A DNA stretch of 64,000 nucleotides from Novosphingobium sp. PhB165 (GTDB lineage Bacteria; Pseudomonadota; Alphaproteobacteria; Sphingomonadales; Sphingomonadaceae), in contig NZ_SLVB01000002.1 in NCBI RefSeq assembly GCF_004341845.1, forward strand, positions 620,001-684,000, given 5' to 3'. Within the stretch, counting starts at the first letter, position 1, and each line of letters begins with the position of its first letter. The notes below the pieces were generated by a model. The model was not told the DNA's origin. It did no database searches and saw only the letters and a list, made by a program, of their open reading frames with translations. Shown here piece after piece: positions 44,792 to 52,496 of this stretch. The position numbers and the translations under genes are program-made.

Positions 44792-44951
44792 TTGGGCGCC
44801 TCGATGTTGCAAAACACATCACAATCGACAGCGCGACCCCTGATTTTTTTCCTATTGCAACTATTTCATCACCCACCCAACGATCGAAAATTAAGTCATT
44901 TTCCAGTCCTTTTTTCAAATTTCCCTACGGATATCCGCGGAGGCGATCTGC

Positions 44952-45938
44952 CTATGCGGCGGTGTCGTCGACCGGGCGCACGACACAGCGAAAGCCGACA
45001 TGGCTGGTCGACGTGTCGATCGGCTGCGCATGGCGCGCGGCGGGCCGATAGCGGCGGCAATAATTGGGTGCGCAGAGGTGAGAGCCCCCCTTGAGCACCT
45101 TGCGCGGAATGGGAATCTCGGGCTGGGCCGGATCGAAACTGCGTTCACGCGCAGCGCCTTGAGGATTGCGCGGAGCGCAGCAAGGCTTGGTCGTCACGAC
45201 CTCATGCGCCGCCGCGAAGTAATCGCTCGTCCATTCCCAGACGTTGCCGATCATGTCGAAAATGCCGTAGCCGTTGGCCGGAAACGCATCCACCGGCGAG
45301 GTCCGCAGATAGCCGTCCTCCAGCAGGTTCTCGCTCGGGAAATTCCCCTGCCAGGTGTTGGCCATCGGCTGCCCATCGGGCATCAGTTCGTGGCCCCAGG
45401 CGAATTCGGCGCGATCGAGCCCGCCGCGCGCGGCCATTTCCCATTCTGCCTCCGTGGCAAGCGATTTGCCCGCCCATTTCGCGTAAGCCAGAACGTCGTC
45501 ATAGGAAACGTGGACCACCGGGTGGTTTTCCAGCCCCTCGATCGATGAGCCCGGTCCCAAAGGATGGCGCCAGTCCGCCTCGAAGCGGTAGTCCCACCAG
45601 TAACCGATGTTGTCGAGCGGCACCGGCCGGTCCGGCTGCGTAAACACAAGCGAAGCGGGCCGCAGCATTTCGGGCATCGCGCCCGGGTAGTCGGCCGCGT
45701 TCGGCGCGATTTCCGCTGTCGTGACATAGCCCGTCGCATCGACGAAAGCGGCGAAGTCCCGATTGGTGACCGGAGTTGCATCTATCCAGAAACCGTCCAC
45801 GATCACGGGGTGCGCGGGCGCTTCTTCGGGATAATGCTCGTCCGAACCCATCCAAAAGGTTCCACCGGACACGAACACCATGCCCTGAATCACCATCGGG
45901 TCAGGCGCCTGCATGGCTGTATCGGAAGCTTCCCGCAC
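44952..45938 (-). CDS. Formylglycine-generating enzyme (SUMF1/FGE family)
   Basis: This 328-residue protein carries the complete FGE-sulfatase domain, including GGTFWMGSDEHYPEEAPAH, WEMAARGG, GNVWEWTSDYF and VLKGGSHLCAPNYCRRYR. The two active cysteines (289 and 294, five apart) match the copper-binding pair of human SUMF1 and bacterial FGEs, so it should oxidise sulfatase cysteine to formylglycine. GTG 45938 is the start: AGGAGG lies six bases upstream. No sulfatase gene is visible in the window. Lengths and flanks fit a true FGE rather than the broader non-catalytic relatives. Confidence 0.87.
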   Translation of the reverse strand: MREASDTAMQAPDPMVIQGMVFVSGGTFWMGSDEHYPEEAPAHPVIVDGFWIDATPVTNRDFAAFVDATGYVTTAEIAPNAADYPGAMPEMLRPASLVFTQPDRPVPLDNIGYWWDYRFEADWRHPLGPGSSIEGLENHPVVHVSYDDVLAYAKWAGKSLATEAEWEMAARGGLDRAEFAWGHELMPDGQPMANTWQGNFPSENLLEDGYLRTSPVDAFPANGYGIFDMIGNVWEWTSDYFAAAHEVVTTKPCCAPRNPQGAARERSFDPAQPEIPIPRKVLKGGSHLCAPNYCRRYRPAARHAQPIDTSTSHVGFRCVVRPVDDTAA

Positions 45939-46011
45939 CGAAATCCTCCTGATGGTTCTTCGAAGATCCATCGCACTGCTATGTACGTGGACCGAATTTC
46001 AGTAGTGTTAC

Positions 46012-46051
46012 CATCAGTAATTGCCCTTTGTCATCGGTAATTACCCTTAGG
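46012..46051. repeat. Tandem direct repeat, candidate operator upstream of the FGE gene
   Basis: Two 20-base units stand head to tail: CATCAGTAATTGCCCTTTGT (46012-46031) and CATCGGTAATTACCCTTAGG (46032-46051). The second contains the palindrome GGTAATTACC. The 20-base spacing is two helical turns, so bound proteins would face the same side. The pair begins 74 bases in front of the FGE start. Confidence 0.55.
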
Positions 46052-46101
46052 CCGCAATTGACATATTTGCATTTTTCCCTTCGCCGCACTCAGGGAACGC
46101 C

Positions 46102-46767
46102 TCATCCGAATGCGGAAATATCGAACACCACACTTACCAAGGCGAGCAGTCCTACGATCATCAGCCCGATGGCCACGATCAGCGTGATGGAGACCGGATA
46201 GGCGCTGTCTCCATGGAGCAGTCCGTCGGCGATCATCTCCTTTCGGCGGGCGCGCAGTTCGTTCGCGAACTGGACGTGTCGCCAGATCCCGCCCACCAGA
46301 ATGAGCATGCCGAGAACGATCAAGGTCCCGCCAAAGTTTCCGGGTGCGCGTGAATTCGAAATGGTCCCGGCATCGGCCAGTCGCTTGAACGCCTGGAAGA
46401 TGGTGAACCCGAAGCCGATCATCGACAGAGAGGTGCGAATTTCGGACATAAGTGTCCGATCCGCCGACATTCGCGTGCGCTGGATCGACATTCCGGTGCG
46501 CCGCGTGGACATCTCCGTGCGGTCTTCCGACAAGTCCGTGCGATGCCGCGAGAGGTCCGTGCGATATTCCGAGAGATCGGTGCGATGCTCGGAAAGCCCG
46601 GTGCGATGCCGGGACAGGCCGGTGCGGAAGTGGGAATAGATCGTCGAGGCTTCTTCCGATTTCGCCGCGCCGACGTCCGGCAATGGCGGTACCGGCGTTA
46701 CCGTGAAGCGTTCCGGGCGGGCCAGCGGGGTTTTGCTCGACGGCGTTTCGTTTGGAGCTTGGGCCAT
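46102..46767 (-). CDS. DUF202 membrane protein with ten-heptad RTxLS repeat
   Basis: This 221-residue protein has an N-terminal cytosolic Pro-rich stretch, a repeat of ten heptads with Arg-Thr at residues 48, 55, 62, 69, 76, 83, 90, 97, 104 and 111, then a DUF202 membrane domain (RTSLSMIGFGFTIFQAFKRL), and hydrophobic segments near 146-161 and 194-216. In ordinary DUF202 proteins the R-T-x-L motif occurs one to three times, so this is a large expansion. Function is unknown. It is the first gene upstream of the FGE gene on this strand, 163 bases away. Confidence 0.85.
   Translation of the reverse strand: MAQAPNETPSSKTPLARPERFTVTPVPPLPDVGAAKSEEASTIYSHFRTGLSRHRTGLSEHRTDLSEYRTDLSRHRTDLSEDRTEMSTRRTGMSIQRTRMSADRTLMSEIRTSLSMIGFGFTIFQAFKRLADAGTISNSRAPGNFGGTLIVLGMLILVGGIWRHVQFANELRARRKEMIADGLLHGDSAYPVSITLIVAIGLMIVGLLALVSVVFDISAFG
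46423..46626 (-). repeat. Ten-copy 21-bp coding repeat (RTxLSxx heptads)
   Basis: The DNA for residues 48-115 of the DUF202 protein repeats every 21 bp in codon order Arg-Thr-x-Leu/Met-Ser-x-x. Copies near the N-terminal end are the most alike (RTGLSRH, RTGLSEH, RTDLSEY, RTDLSRH, RTDLSED), which suggests slippage-like amplification of a DUF202 helix motif. Confidence 0.85.
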
Positions 46768-47146
46768 GCGTGTACGTTCCCTGACGAAATGGGGTTGAGT
46801 GGCGCGAGACTACGCAGTTCTCCCCTCAGGGTCCGCGCTCGGCAATCAGGGTAATTCCCGAGCCCGTGGCGGACTTGCCCCGAGGCGATGCGCTGCGACT
46901 CGCGGACCCGCCGTGATCCCGAATATGCCGCCAATTCAATGCAGAGGAATTTGTGCCCGGAACATGGGCGCGGGGGCGAATTGGACGCCTGATGGACATT
47001 CCGTGCGCGGCGATGCGATCGGCACATGCCGGTGGACTGACGACTTGTCCGCGCACCCCTAGGGAAAACACCAATGGTATGCGCGCGCAGGGACCGGACA
47101 ATGGAGCCCCTGATAACAGTCGCTTCAGGGACCTCAGGAGGTACAG
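46768..47146. promoter_or_regulatory. Divergent intergenic region with an AATTACCC motif
   Basis: This 379-base gap separates the DUF202 gene from a rightward barrel gene. On the minus strand CGGGAATTACCCTGATTGCC (46860-46841) lies 74 bases before the DUF202 start, like the motif in front of FGE. Near the barrel gene there is CCCCTAGGGAAAACACC (about 47056-47072). No -35/-10 pair is clear. The barrel gene has a good CAGGAGGTACAG ribosome site. Confidence 0.4.
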
Positions 47147-48001
47147 ATGGCCACGCACGGATGGAAGTCACGATTTGCGCTTCTCGCGCTGGTCGGAACC
47201 GGCCTTTCCCCCATGGCGGCGCATGCGCAGGCAGATGAAGCGCCGCCCGCTACCGTAAGCGCCGGCCCCGCCGCCTCATCCGATGTGCAGGCATTGGCAC
47301 AGCAACTGGCGAATCCGGTCTCGAACCTCATCTCGGTGCCGTTCCAGACGAACTATGACTGTTGCTACGGCCCGCATGACGGAGACCGCTTCACGCTCAA
47401 CTTTCAACCGGTGATTCCCTTCAGCGTGGGGAGCAACTGGAATCTCATCACCCGAACCATCGTGCCGTTCATCAGCGAGGGTTCGACCGTTCGCGGCGAA
47501 GATGGCGCCACCGGCTTCGGCGATATCACGCAAAGCTTCTTTCTCTCCCCCAAGCAGGCGAAAAACGGCCTCGTCTGGGGCGTTGGCCCGGCCATCCTGT
47601 GGCCCAGCGGCGCCGACGCCTTCAGCGGCCGCAAGTTCGGCGCCGGCCCCACCGCAGTCGTGCTCAAGCAGGGCCACGGCATGACATTCGGGATCCTCGC
47701 CAACCATATCTGGTCGTTTGCAGGCAAGTCTTCCAGCGCGGATGTCAGCCAGACTTTCCTCCAGCCGTTCGTGACGCGCACGCTTCCCGATTCCACCAGT
47801 TTCACGCTCAACACCGAAACCAGCTATGACTGGAAGGGGAAGAACTGGGTGGTCCCGATCAACTTCTCGGTGGGTCACGTGGTCAAGTTCGGCAAGCAGC
47901 CGGTCAATCTCACCGTCGGCGCGCGCTATTACGCGGAACGCCCTGAGGGCGGCCCCGAGTGGGGCGCCCGCTTTGTGGTCACGTTCCTGTTCCCGAAATG
48001 A
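47147..48001 (+). CDS. Outer-membrane barrel protein of unknown role
   Basis: This 284-residue protein has a signal peptide (ending AAHAQADEA) and a barrel-like pattern of alternating strands: SNLISVPFQTNYDCCYGPHD, TRTIVPFISEGS, WGVGPAILWPSGAD, RYYAERPEGGPEWGARFVVT and a terminal FLFPK. Annotated relatives are usually called transporter or neuromedin U-like; no function is known to me. ATG 47147 has a strong ribosome site. It is followed by a terminator. Confidence 0.78.
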   Translation: MATHGWKSRFALLALVGTGLSPMAAHAQADEAPPATVSAGPAASSDVQALAQQLANPVSNLISVPFQTNYDCCYGPHDGDRFTLNFQPVIPFSVGSNWNLITRTIVPFISEGSTVRGEDGATGFGDITQSFFLSPKQAKNGLVWGVGPAILWPSGADAFSGRKFGAGPTAVVLKQGHGMTFGILANHIWSFAGKSSSADVSQTFLQPFVTRTLPDSTSFTLNTETSYDWKGKNWVVPINFSVGHVVKFGKQPVNLTVGARYYAERPEGGPEWGARFVVTFLFPK

Positions 48002-48004
48002 ACT

Positions 48005-48029
48005 GAAGCCGGGCCCAGGGCCCGGCTTC
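48005..48029. terminator. Terminator hairpin between convergent barrel genes
   Basis: GAAGCCGGGCCC pairs perfectly with GGGCCCGGCTTC around a single base, a 12-bp stem starting 4 bases after the barrel-gene stop. No long T-run follows. The next gene reads from the other side, so it may end both units. Confidence 0.65.
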
Positions 48030-48058
48030 GGCATTGCTTGCGGGCAGGCCTCGCCCCG

Positions 48059-48961
48059 TCAGAACGAGGCCTGAAGCTGCACGGCGGGGCCGTAGAGCTT
48101 GTAGCGCACACGGCCATTCCAGCTGTCCTTGTCGACGCCCAGCCGGTAGTTGACGTAGCGATAGACCACACCGATCGCGACGTTCTTCATGACGTTGTAA
48201 TTCGCACCGCCCTGCACATTGATCAGGCGGCCATCGTAATCGCCGATGTTGAGCGAAAGGTAATCCGCCCGTGCATTCAGTTCGACGCGCGGCGCCACCT
48301 TGTAGATGCCGAACAGACCCAGCGTCGGCAAAGGCGCGAGCGCCTTGCGCCGCCGAACCTCGGTCTGCGCGGCCTGATTACCGACAGAGCCTTCGCCCGA
48401 AATGGAAATGACGAAATCGGTGGCATGAAGGCCGATCCCCGCCCCCAGTTCAAGGTCTGGCTTCTTGACGATCGCATAGTTCAACGTCAGGCGGTAGATC
48501 GTGCTGTCAAAGCCGCTGCTGACATTGGCGGCCGCCGGATAGGTCACGCCGTCGAACGTGATGTCGTCCGCCAGCGATACGTCGCCATTGCGCTTGAGCT
48601 TGTAGTAGTCCGCACCGATGATGAACCTGCCGAACCGGGCGCCGGCCGTGAAGGAAGGCAGCACGTCATTCTTGTCGAGCTTCAGGTCCTTTTCCAGACT
48701 GATGTCGGTGCTGGGAAGAACCTGCGCGGGCGTGGATACCCGAACATTGGTGGCCACGCGCGGGAAATAGGCCATCCCGCTGATCCAGTAATCGTTATCG
48801 ACGGTCTGCGCATGCGCGGGCAATTGCCAGACGCACGTCGCCGCTATTGCGCCGAGCACCCCGGCCAGCCGCCGATGCCGGCGCCCAGCAGACTGCGCCC
48901 GATGTGCCGCCGTGGCGACTGGCAAGCGATCTGAAATCACTTCGGCTAAATCGTTTCCCAT
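48059..48961 (-). CDS. Outer-membrane beta-barrel protein
   Basis: This 300-residue protein has a long signal region (hydrophobic about 33-46, ending LPAHAQ) and a barrel with WISGMAYFPRVATNVRVS, DYYKLKRNGDVSLADDI, ELGAGIGLHATDFVI, NARADYLSLNI and a terminal aromatic (LQASF). Its exact start is unsure because about 30 basic residues precede the signal helix; a start inside that stretch is possible. It shows no recognised enzymatic motif. It is convergent with the barrel gene on the left. Confidence 0.75.
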   Translation of the reverse strand: MGNDLAEVISDRLPVATAAHRAQSAGRRHRRLAGVLGAIAATCVWQLPAHAQTVDNDYWISGMAYFPRVATNVRVSTPAQVLPSTDISLEKDLKLDKNDVLPSFTAGARFGRFIIGADYYKLKRNGDVSLADDITFDGVTYPAAANVSSGFDSTIYRLTLNYAIVKKPDLELGAGIGLHATDFVISISGEGSVGNQAAQTEVRRRKALAPLPTLGLFGIYKVAPRVELNARADYLSLNIGDYDGRLINVQGGANYNVMKNVAIGVVYRYVNYRLGVDKDSWNGRVRYKLYGPAVQLQASF

Positions 48962-49437
48962 GTTCGGCTCCCTGATAGGACGGCCTGTCGTTGGCAGGCG
49001 GGCAACTGGAAAAGTGAAGTAACTGGCAGGTTCGCGAGGCTGTCCGGGCCCGATTTCGGCGAATTCCGGATCGGCCCCTATATCCAGACAAAGTTGAGAG
49101 CGGCCTCACGCGCTCGATTCCGATGGTAATTTATCAGCCGAAGCCAAAAATTCGAAGCAATCTCAAGAGTCCTTTGTTCGCTTGAGGATATGACTGGCTT
49201 GCTCCACCGCGTATCGGGGGTTTCCCTAAGGAGGACATAGGGTAAGCCCTAAGACCGGCCACCGCGATCCCATACGGATCGCCGCCTTTATGTGCGCTGC
49301 GCCTTGATTGTCGGTGCAATCGCGACGGCAGAAACGGCGGGGAACGTCCGTCACGGTTCCCAAGGGTTTATCCCGATAAAGCGACATTATCCGAACGTGT
49401 AGATTTGCCGCCGAACTTAGGTTTGCGGAGAACGAAC
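48962..49437. other. Intergenic region with AGGGTTTATCCCGAT motif
   Basis: This 476-base gap between a leftward barrel gene and the rightward SphA-like gene shows no convincing gene or promoter. It contains CATAGGGTAAGCCCTAAG (49229-49246), and AGGGTTTATCCCGAT (49363-49377), 60 bases before the SphA-like start. Small open frames here have no coding character. Confidence 0.5.
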
Positions 49438-50403
49438 ATGAGGGCACTATGCAAGGCATCGGCCGCACTCGCGGTCCTGTCGCTTGGGCTGCCCGGCGCG
49501 GCGTACGCGACCGAGGGCGGTACTTCGCTCTATCTGCTGGGATCCGGCGGTCCGGGCACGGCCGTGATGCCCCCCGTCGAAGGTATCTTCTACGACAAGA
49601 CGATTTACGTCTATGACGGCAGCGTCAGCGCGAAGCGGGAGTTTCCCATCAACGGCAACGTCGTGGCCGGTCTTGACGCCACGATCGTCGCCGATTTCGA
49701 GACAATTCTGCTCGTGCCCTCGACGAATTTCCTAGGCGGCACGATTGCCGTCGGCGGCATCATGCCGTTCGGCGCGCCGATGATGAGTGCGGACGCGGTG
49801 CTGACCGGCCCGAACGGCGGCGTCTTCTCGGCGAACCGGCGCGATACGGCCCTCACCACCGGCGATCCGGTCGGCGTGATCATGCTTGGCTGGCATGGCA
49901 AGAAGCTCCACGCTCAACTTGCAACCTTGGTGAGCGTTCCGGTCGGCAATTACCGGGAGGGTCAGCTGGCCAATCTTTCGCTCCACCGTTGGGCGGTCGA
50001 CCAGTCTGTCGCTGTCAGCTGGCACGATCCGGAGTCCGGCTGGGATGTTTCCGCCAAGGGTGGCTACACGTTCAACGGCAGGAACGACGTGACCGATTAT
50101 AGCAGCGGTGACGAGATCCATCTGGAAGGCGCCGTGGAAAAGGCGTTGTCGAAAAAGTTCTCACTGGGCGCGCAGGCCTATTACCAGAAGCAGGTGACCA
50201 GCGACCAGGGCCCCCTGGGTTCGTTCAAGGGCGAGGCAGTGGCCGTGGGCGGCACGGCGGCGCTCAATGTCGTGATGGCGCGCACACCCGCGACTTTCCG
50301 GGCCCGCATCATGCACGAACTCGACACCACCAACCGTCTCCAGGGCGACTCGTTCTGGCTGGACTTCTCGATCCCGCTGAAAATGAACATCCCCAAGCAA
50401 TAA
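49438..50403 (+). CDS. SphA-like outer-membrane protein (MetA-pathway type)
   Basis: This 321-residue protein has a signal peptide ending AAYATEGG and the SphA/MetA-pathway-of-phenol-degradation pattern: TEGGTSLYLLGSGGPGTAV, PPVEGIFYDKTIYVYDGSVS, GTIAVGGIMPFGAP, AQLATLVSVPVGNYREGQLAN, and a barrel-like C-terminus. Such proteins are thought to be outer-membrane channels for aromatic compounds, an inference here. ATG 49438 is preferred over the longer frame from 49405. A DUF1622 gene follows at 20 bases, probably in the same operon. Confidence 0.83.
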   Translation: MRALCKASAALAVLSLGLPGAAYATEGGTSLYLLGSGGPGTAVMPPVEGIFYDKTIYVYDGSVSAKREFPINGNVVAGLDATIVADFETILLVPSTNFLGGTIAVGGIMPFGAPMMSADAVLTGPNGGVFSANRRDTALTTGDPVGVIMLGWHGKKLHAQLATLVSVPVGNYREGQLANLSLHRWAVDQSVAVSWHDPESGWDVSAKGGYTFNGRNDVTDYSSGDEIHLEGAVEKALSKKFSLGAQAYYQKQVTSDQGPLGSFKGEAVAVGGTAALNVVMARTPATFRARIMHELDTTNRLQGDSFWLDFSIPLKMNIPKQ

Positions 50404-50423
50404 AGGCCCGGAGGACGCCGCAG

Positions 50424-50801
50424 ATGGAAGACACACTTCGCCTCTTTGCCTCATCCTCCGCGCTCATTCTGGAGACGGTGGTCGCGCTCATCGTGGTCTA
50501 CGGCGCGGCCGAGGCGCTGGTCCGCATGGCCGTACGCCTCACCCGCCGCCCCAATGCATGGACGCGCCGCCAGGTCTGGATGCAGTTCGCGCAGTGGATC
50601 GTGCTGGCGCTGGAATTCGCGCTGGGCGCCGACATCATCAGGACGGCCATCGCGCCGACCTGGGACGATGTCGGCAAGCTGGCGGCGATCGCCGCGATCC
50701 GCACAGGTCTCAGCTTCTTCCTTGAGCGCGACATCGACGAATTCGCGCCCGAAAAGGAAGCCATGGCCGCGGCGGCGAGAGCGGAAGAAATCCGCTCCTG
50801 A
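50424..50801 (+). CDS. DUF1622 membrane protein
   Basis: This 125-residue protein has two hydrophobic segments (about residues 13-35 and 51-67) and the DUF1622 pattern LEFALGADIIRTAIAPTWDD, then LAAIAAIRTGLSFFLERDI. The family has no known function. CGGAGG precedes the ATG at a long spacing. It is likely co-transcribed with the SphA-like gene. Confidence 0.88.
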   Translation: MEDTLRLFASSSALILETVVALIVVYGAAEALVRMAVRLTRRPNAWTRRQVWMQFAQWIVLALEFALGADIIRTAIAPTWDDVGKLAAIAAIRTGLSFFLERDIDEFAPEKEAMAAAARAEEIRS

Positions 50802-50862
50802 CAAGGAAACAACGGGGCCCGGCCAAAGGGTTCTAACCCGGCCGCCTCAGCAGAAACCCCGA

Positions 50863-50881
50863 TGGGGTTTCCCGCTGGAAC
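50863..50881. terminator. Hairpin after the DUF1622 gene
   Basis: GAAACCCC and GGGGTTTC form an 8-bp perfect stem around GAT. Another weaker hairpin (GGGTT/AACCC) lies at about 50828-50839. Both sit between the DUF1622 gene and the DUF2092 gene, so they may end the SphA-DUF1622 unit. The evidence is structural only. Confidence 0.45.
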
Positions 50882-50982
50882 GCAGATAGTGGGAGAGTTC
50901 ACGCGGCGTCCGTCACGCTTCGCTCCCTTTGTCCGGCCCGCGATATCGAAACCGAAACACCGATCAAGGAAAGGAAGAGATC

Positions 50983-51831
50983 ATGGCCAGCCCCGGCTCT
51001 TTGCGTCCAGGCTCTTTGGGTTCAGGTTCAATTCGGCGCGGACTACTGGTCATCGCGATGCTTGGCACCGCGGCGGGGGCGAGTTTCCCCGCGCAGGCCC
51101 AAAGCGCCGCATCATCGGCGGCGAGTGCGGATGCCAGCGCCCCCATCGATCCGGCCGCCATGGCGGCGGTCGACAAGATGAGCGCCGCGCTTCAGGCGCT
51201 GTCCTCCTTCCACGTCCGGTCGGACGTCACCACCGAAGTGGTGCTGGTGACCGGGCAGAAGATCCAGTTCGGCGGAACGGTCGACACGTTCGTACGCCGG
51301 CCCAATGCGTTCAGGATCATCGTCGCCGCCGACACCCGTTCGCGCGAGATGTATTATGACGGCAAGACCTTCACGATCTTCGCGCCGAAACTGGGTTATT
51401 ATGCCGACTTCGCCGCACCTTCGACTATCGGCCTGACCGTCGACAAGGCGCAGACCCAGTTCGATATCGAGATCCCGCTGGCGGACTTGTTCACCTGGAG
51501 CACCGACCAGAAGATCCGCTCCCGCATTCAGGAGGCGATGATCGTCCGGCCCGAGCAGGTCGGCGGCAAGCAGTGCATGCACTACGCGTTCCGGCAGGAA
51601 CACGTCGACTGGCAACTGTGGATCGACCAGGGATCGCAAGGGCTGCCCTGCAAGATCGTCATCACCAACAAGGACGATCCGACGATGCCCCAGTACACGG
51701 CCCTGCTGACCTGGGACCTGACTCCGCTTTCGCCGAGTGAGAACTTCACCTTCGTGCCGCCGTCCGGTGCCAACCGCATCAACATTGCCGATGTCTCGAA
51801 GATGACGCCTGCCAAGGGAGAAGGACAATGA
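50983..51831 (+). CDS. DUF2092 secreted protein, copy A
   Basis: This 282-residue protein has a signal peptide (ending FPAQAQSAA) and a DUF2092 domain (from about 58): ALQALSSFHVRSDVTTEVVL, VRRPNAFRIIV, MYYDGKTFTIFAPKLGYYAD, FDIEIPLADLFTWST and HVDWQLWIDQG. It resembles LolA-like lipoprotein-carrier folds, a comparison from memory. ATG 50983 follows AGGAAAGGAAGAG. A paralogue lies at 54290-55120. The last 4 bases overlap the glycine-rich gene start (ATGA). Confidence 0.88.
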   Translation: MASPGSLRPGSLGSGSIRRGLLVIAMLGTAAGASFPAQAQSAASSAASADASAPIDPAAMAAVDKMSAALQALSSFHVRSDVTTEVVLVTGQKIQFGGTVDTFVRRPNAFRIIVAADTRSREMYYDGKTFTIFAPKLGYYADFAAPSTIGLTVDKAQTQFDIEIPLADLFTWSTDQKIRSRIQEAMIVRPEQVGGKQCMHYAFRQEHVDWQLWIDQGSQGLPCKIVITNKDDPTMPQYTALLTWDLTPLSPSENFTFVPPSGANRINIADVSKMTPAKGEGQ

Positions 51832-52454
51832 GCATGATGCTGAACGGCGGCGTGGCACTGGCTGCGTCGCTTGCGCTGGCCTTCGAGGGAGCGCCGCTCG
51901 CCGCACCCGCTTCCCATGGCGTCGGAACTTCGCTTGACGGCGCGGGCGCCCCGGCTGTTGTCGAGCTTGCTCCCAAGCGGGGAGGCGGCGGCGGAGCCCG
52001 CGCCGGCGGCGGTCATGCCGGAGGTGCGAGGCCCGCTGGTGGCGGTGTCCATGCCGGCGGCGGCGCGCACCCGAACATGGGTGGCGGTGGCCGTCCCGCC
52101 GCGCGTGGTGGAGCTTCAAGCAACATCAACCACAACGCCAACCGGGACGTGAACCGCAACGTCAACCGAAACGTCAATCGCGACGTCAACGTCAACGTGC
52201 ACAATGACTATCACGGCGGCTATCACGGCCACGGCGACTGGGACGATTGGGACGATCACTGGCACCCGGCCGCGACGATCGCGACCGCCGCCGTCACCGC
52301 CGCCGTCGTGGGCAGCATCGTGCGGTCGGTTCCACCGAACTGCTCGACCGTCGTGGTCAACGGTGTCAGCTACTCGCAATGCGGCAACACCTGGTACCAG
52401 CCGCAATATGCGGGATCGTCGGTCCAGTACGTCGTCGTCAATCCGCCGCGCTGA
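51828..52454 (+). CDS. Glycine/histidine-rich secreted protein with PPNC...PQY C-terminal domain
   Basis: This 208-residue protein has a signal-like N-terminus (about 20 residues, ALAASLALAFEG), a Gly/Ala/His-rich segment (52-95), an Asn/Val repeat (NRDVNRNVNRNVNRDVNVNV, about 105-124), a His/Asp/Trp cluster and a C-terminal domain (169-207). That domain has PPNC, then V-x-Y-x-x-C, WYQPQY and VQYVVVNPP. The same domain ends the glycine-rich partner of the other DUF2092 gene. It is coupled by overlap to DUF2092 copy A. It could be a surface or metal-binding protein; this is inference from the His-rich part. Confidence 0.8.
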   Translation: MSMMLNGGVALAASLALAFEGAPLAAPASHGVGTSLDGAGAPAVVELAPKRGGGGGARAGGGHAGGARPAGGGVHAGGGAHPNMGGGGRPAARGGASSNINHNANRDVNRNVNRNVNRDVNVNVHNDYHGGYHGHGDWDDWDDHWHPAATIATAAVTAAVVGSIVRSVPPNCSTVVVNGVSYSQCGNTWYQPQYAGSSVQYVVVNPPR

Positions 52455-52496
52455 GGGCCCTGACGCCGCTCCACGCAAGGCCACGGGAGCAACGGT

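Noticed and set aside
44830..44890. A sigma-54 promoter in front of the NarX-type kinase
   Set aside because: GG and GC elements occur but not at the required spacing.
46423..46626. A CRISPR-like array at the 21-bp repeat
   Set aside because: There are no spacers, the period is 21 bp and in frame, and it encodes the RTxLS heptads.
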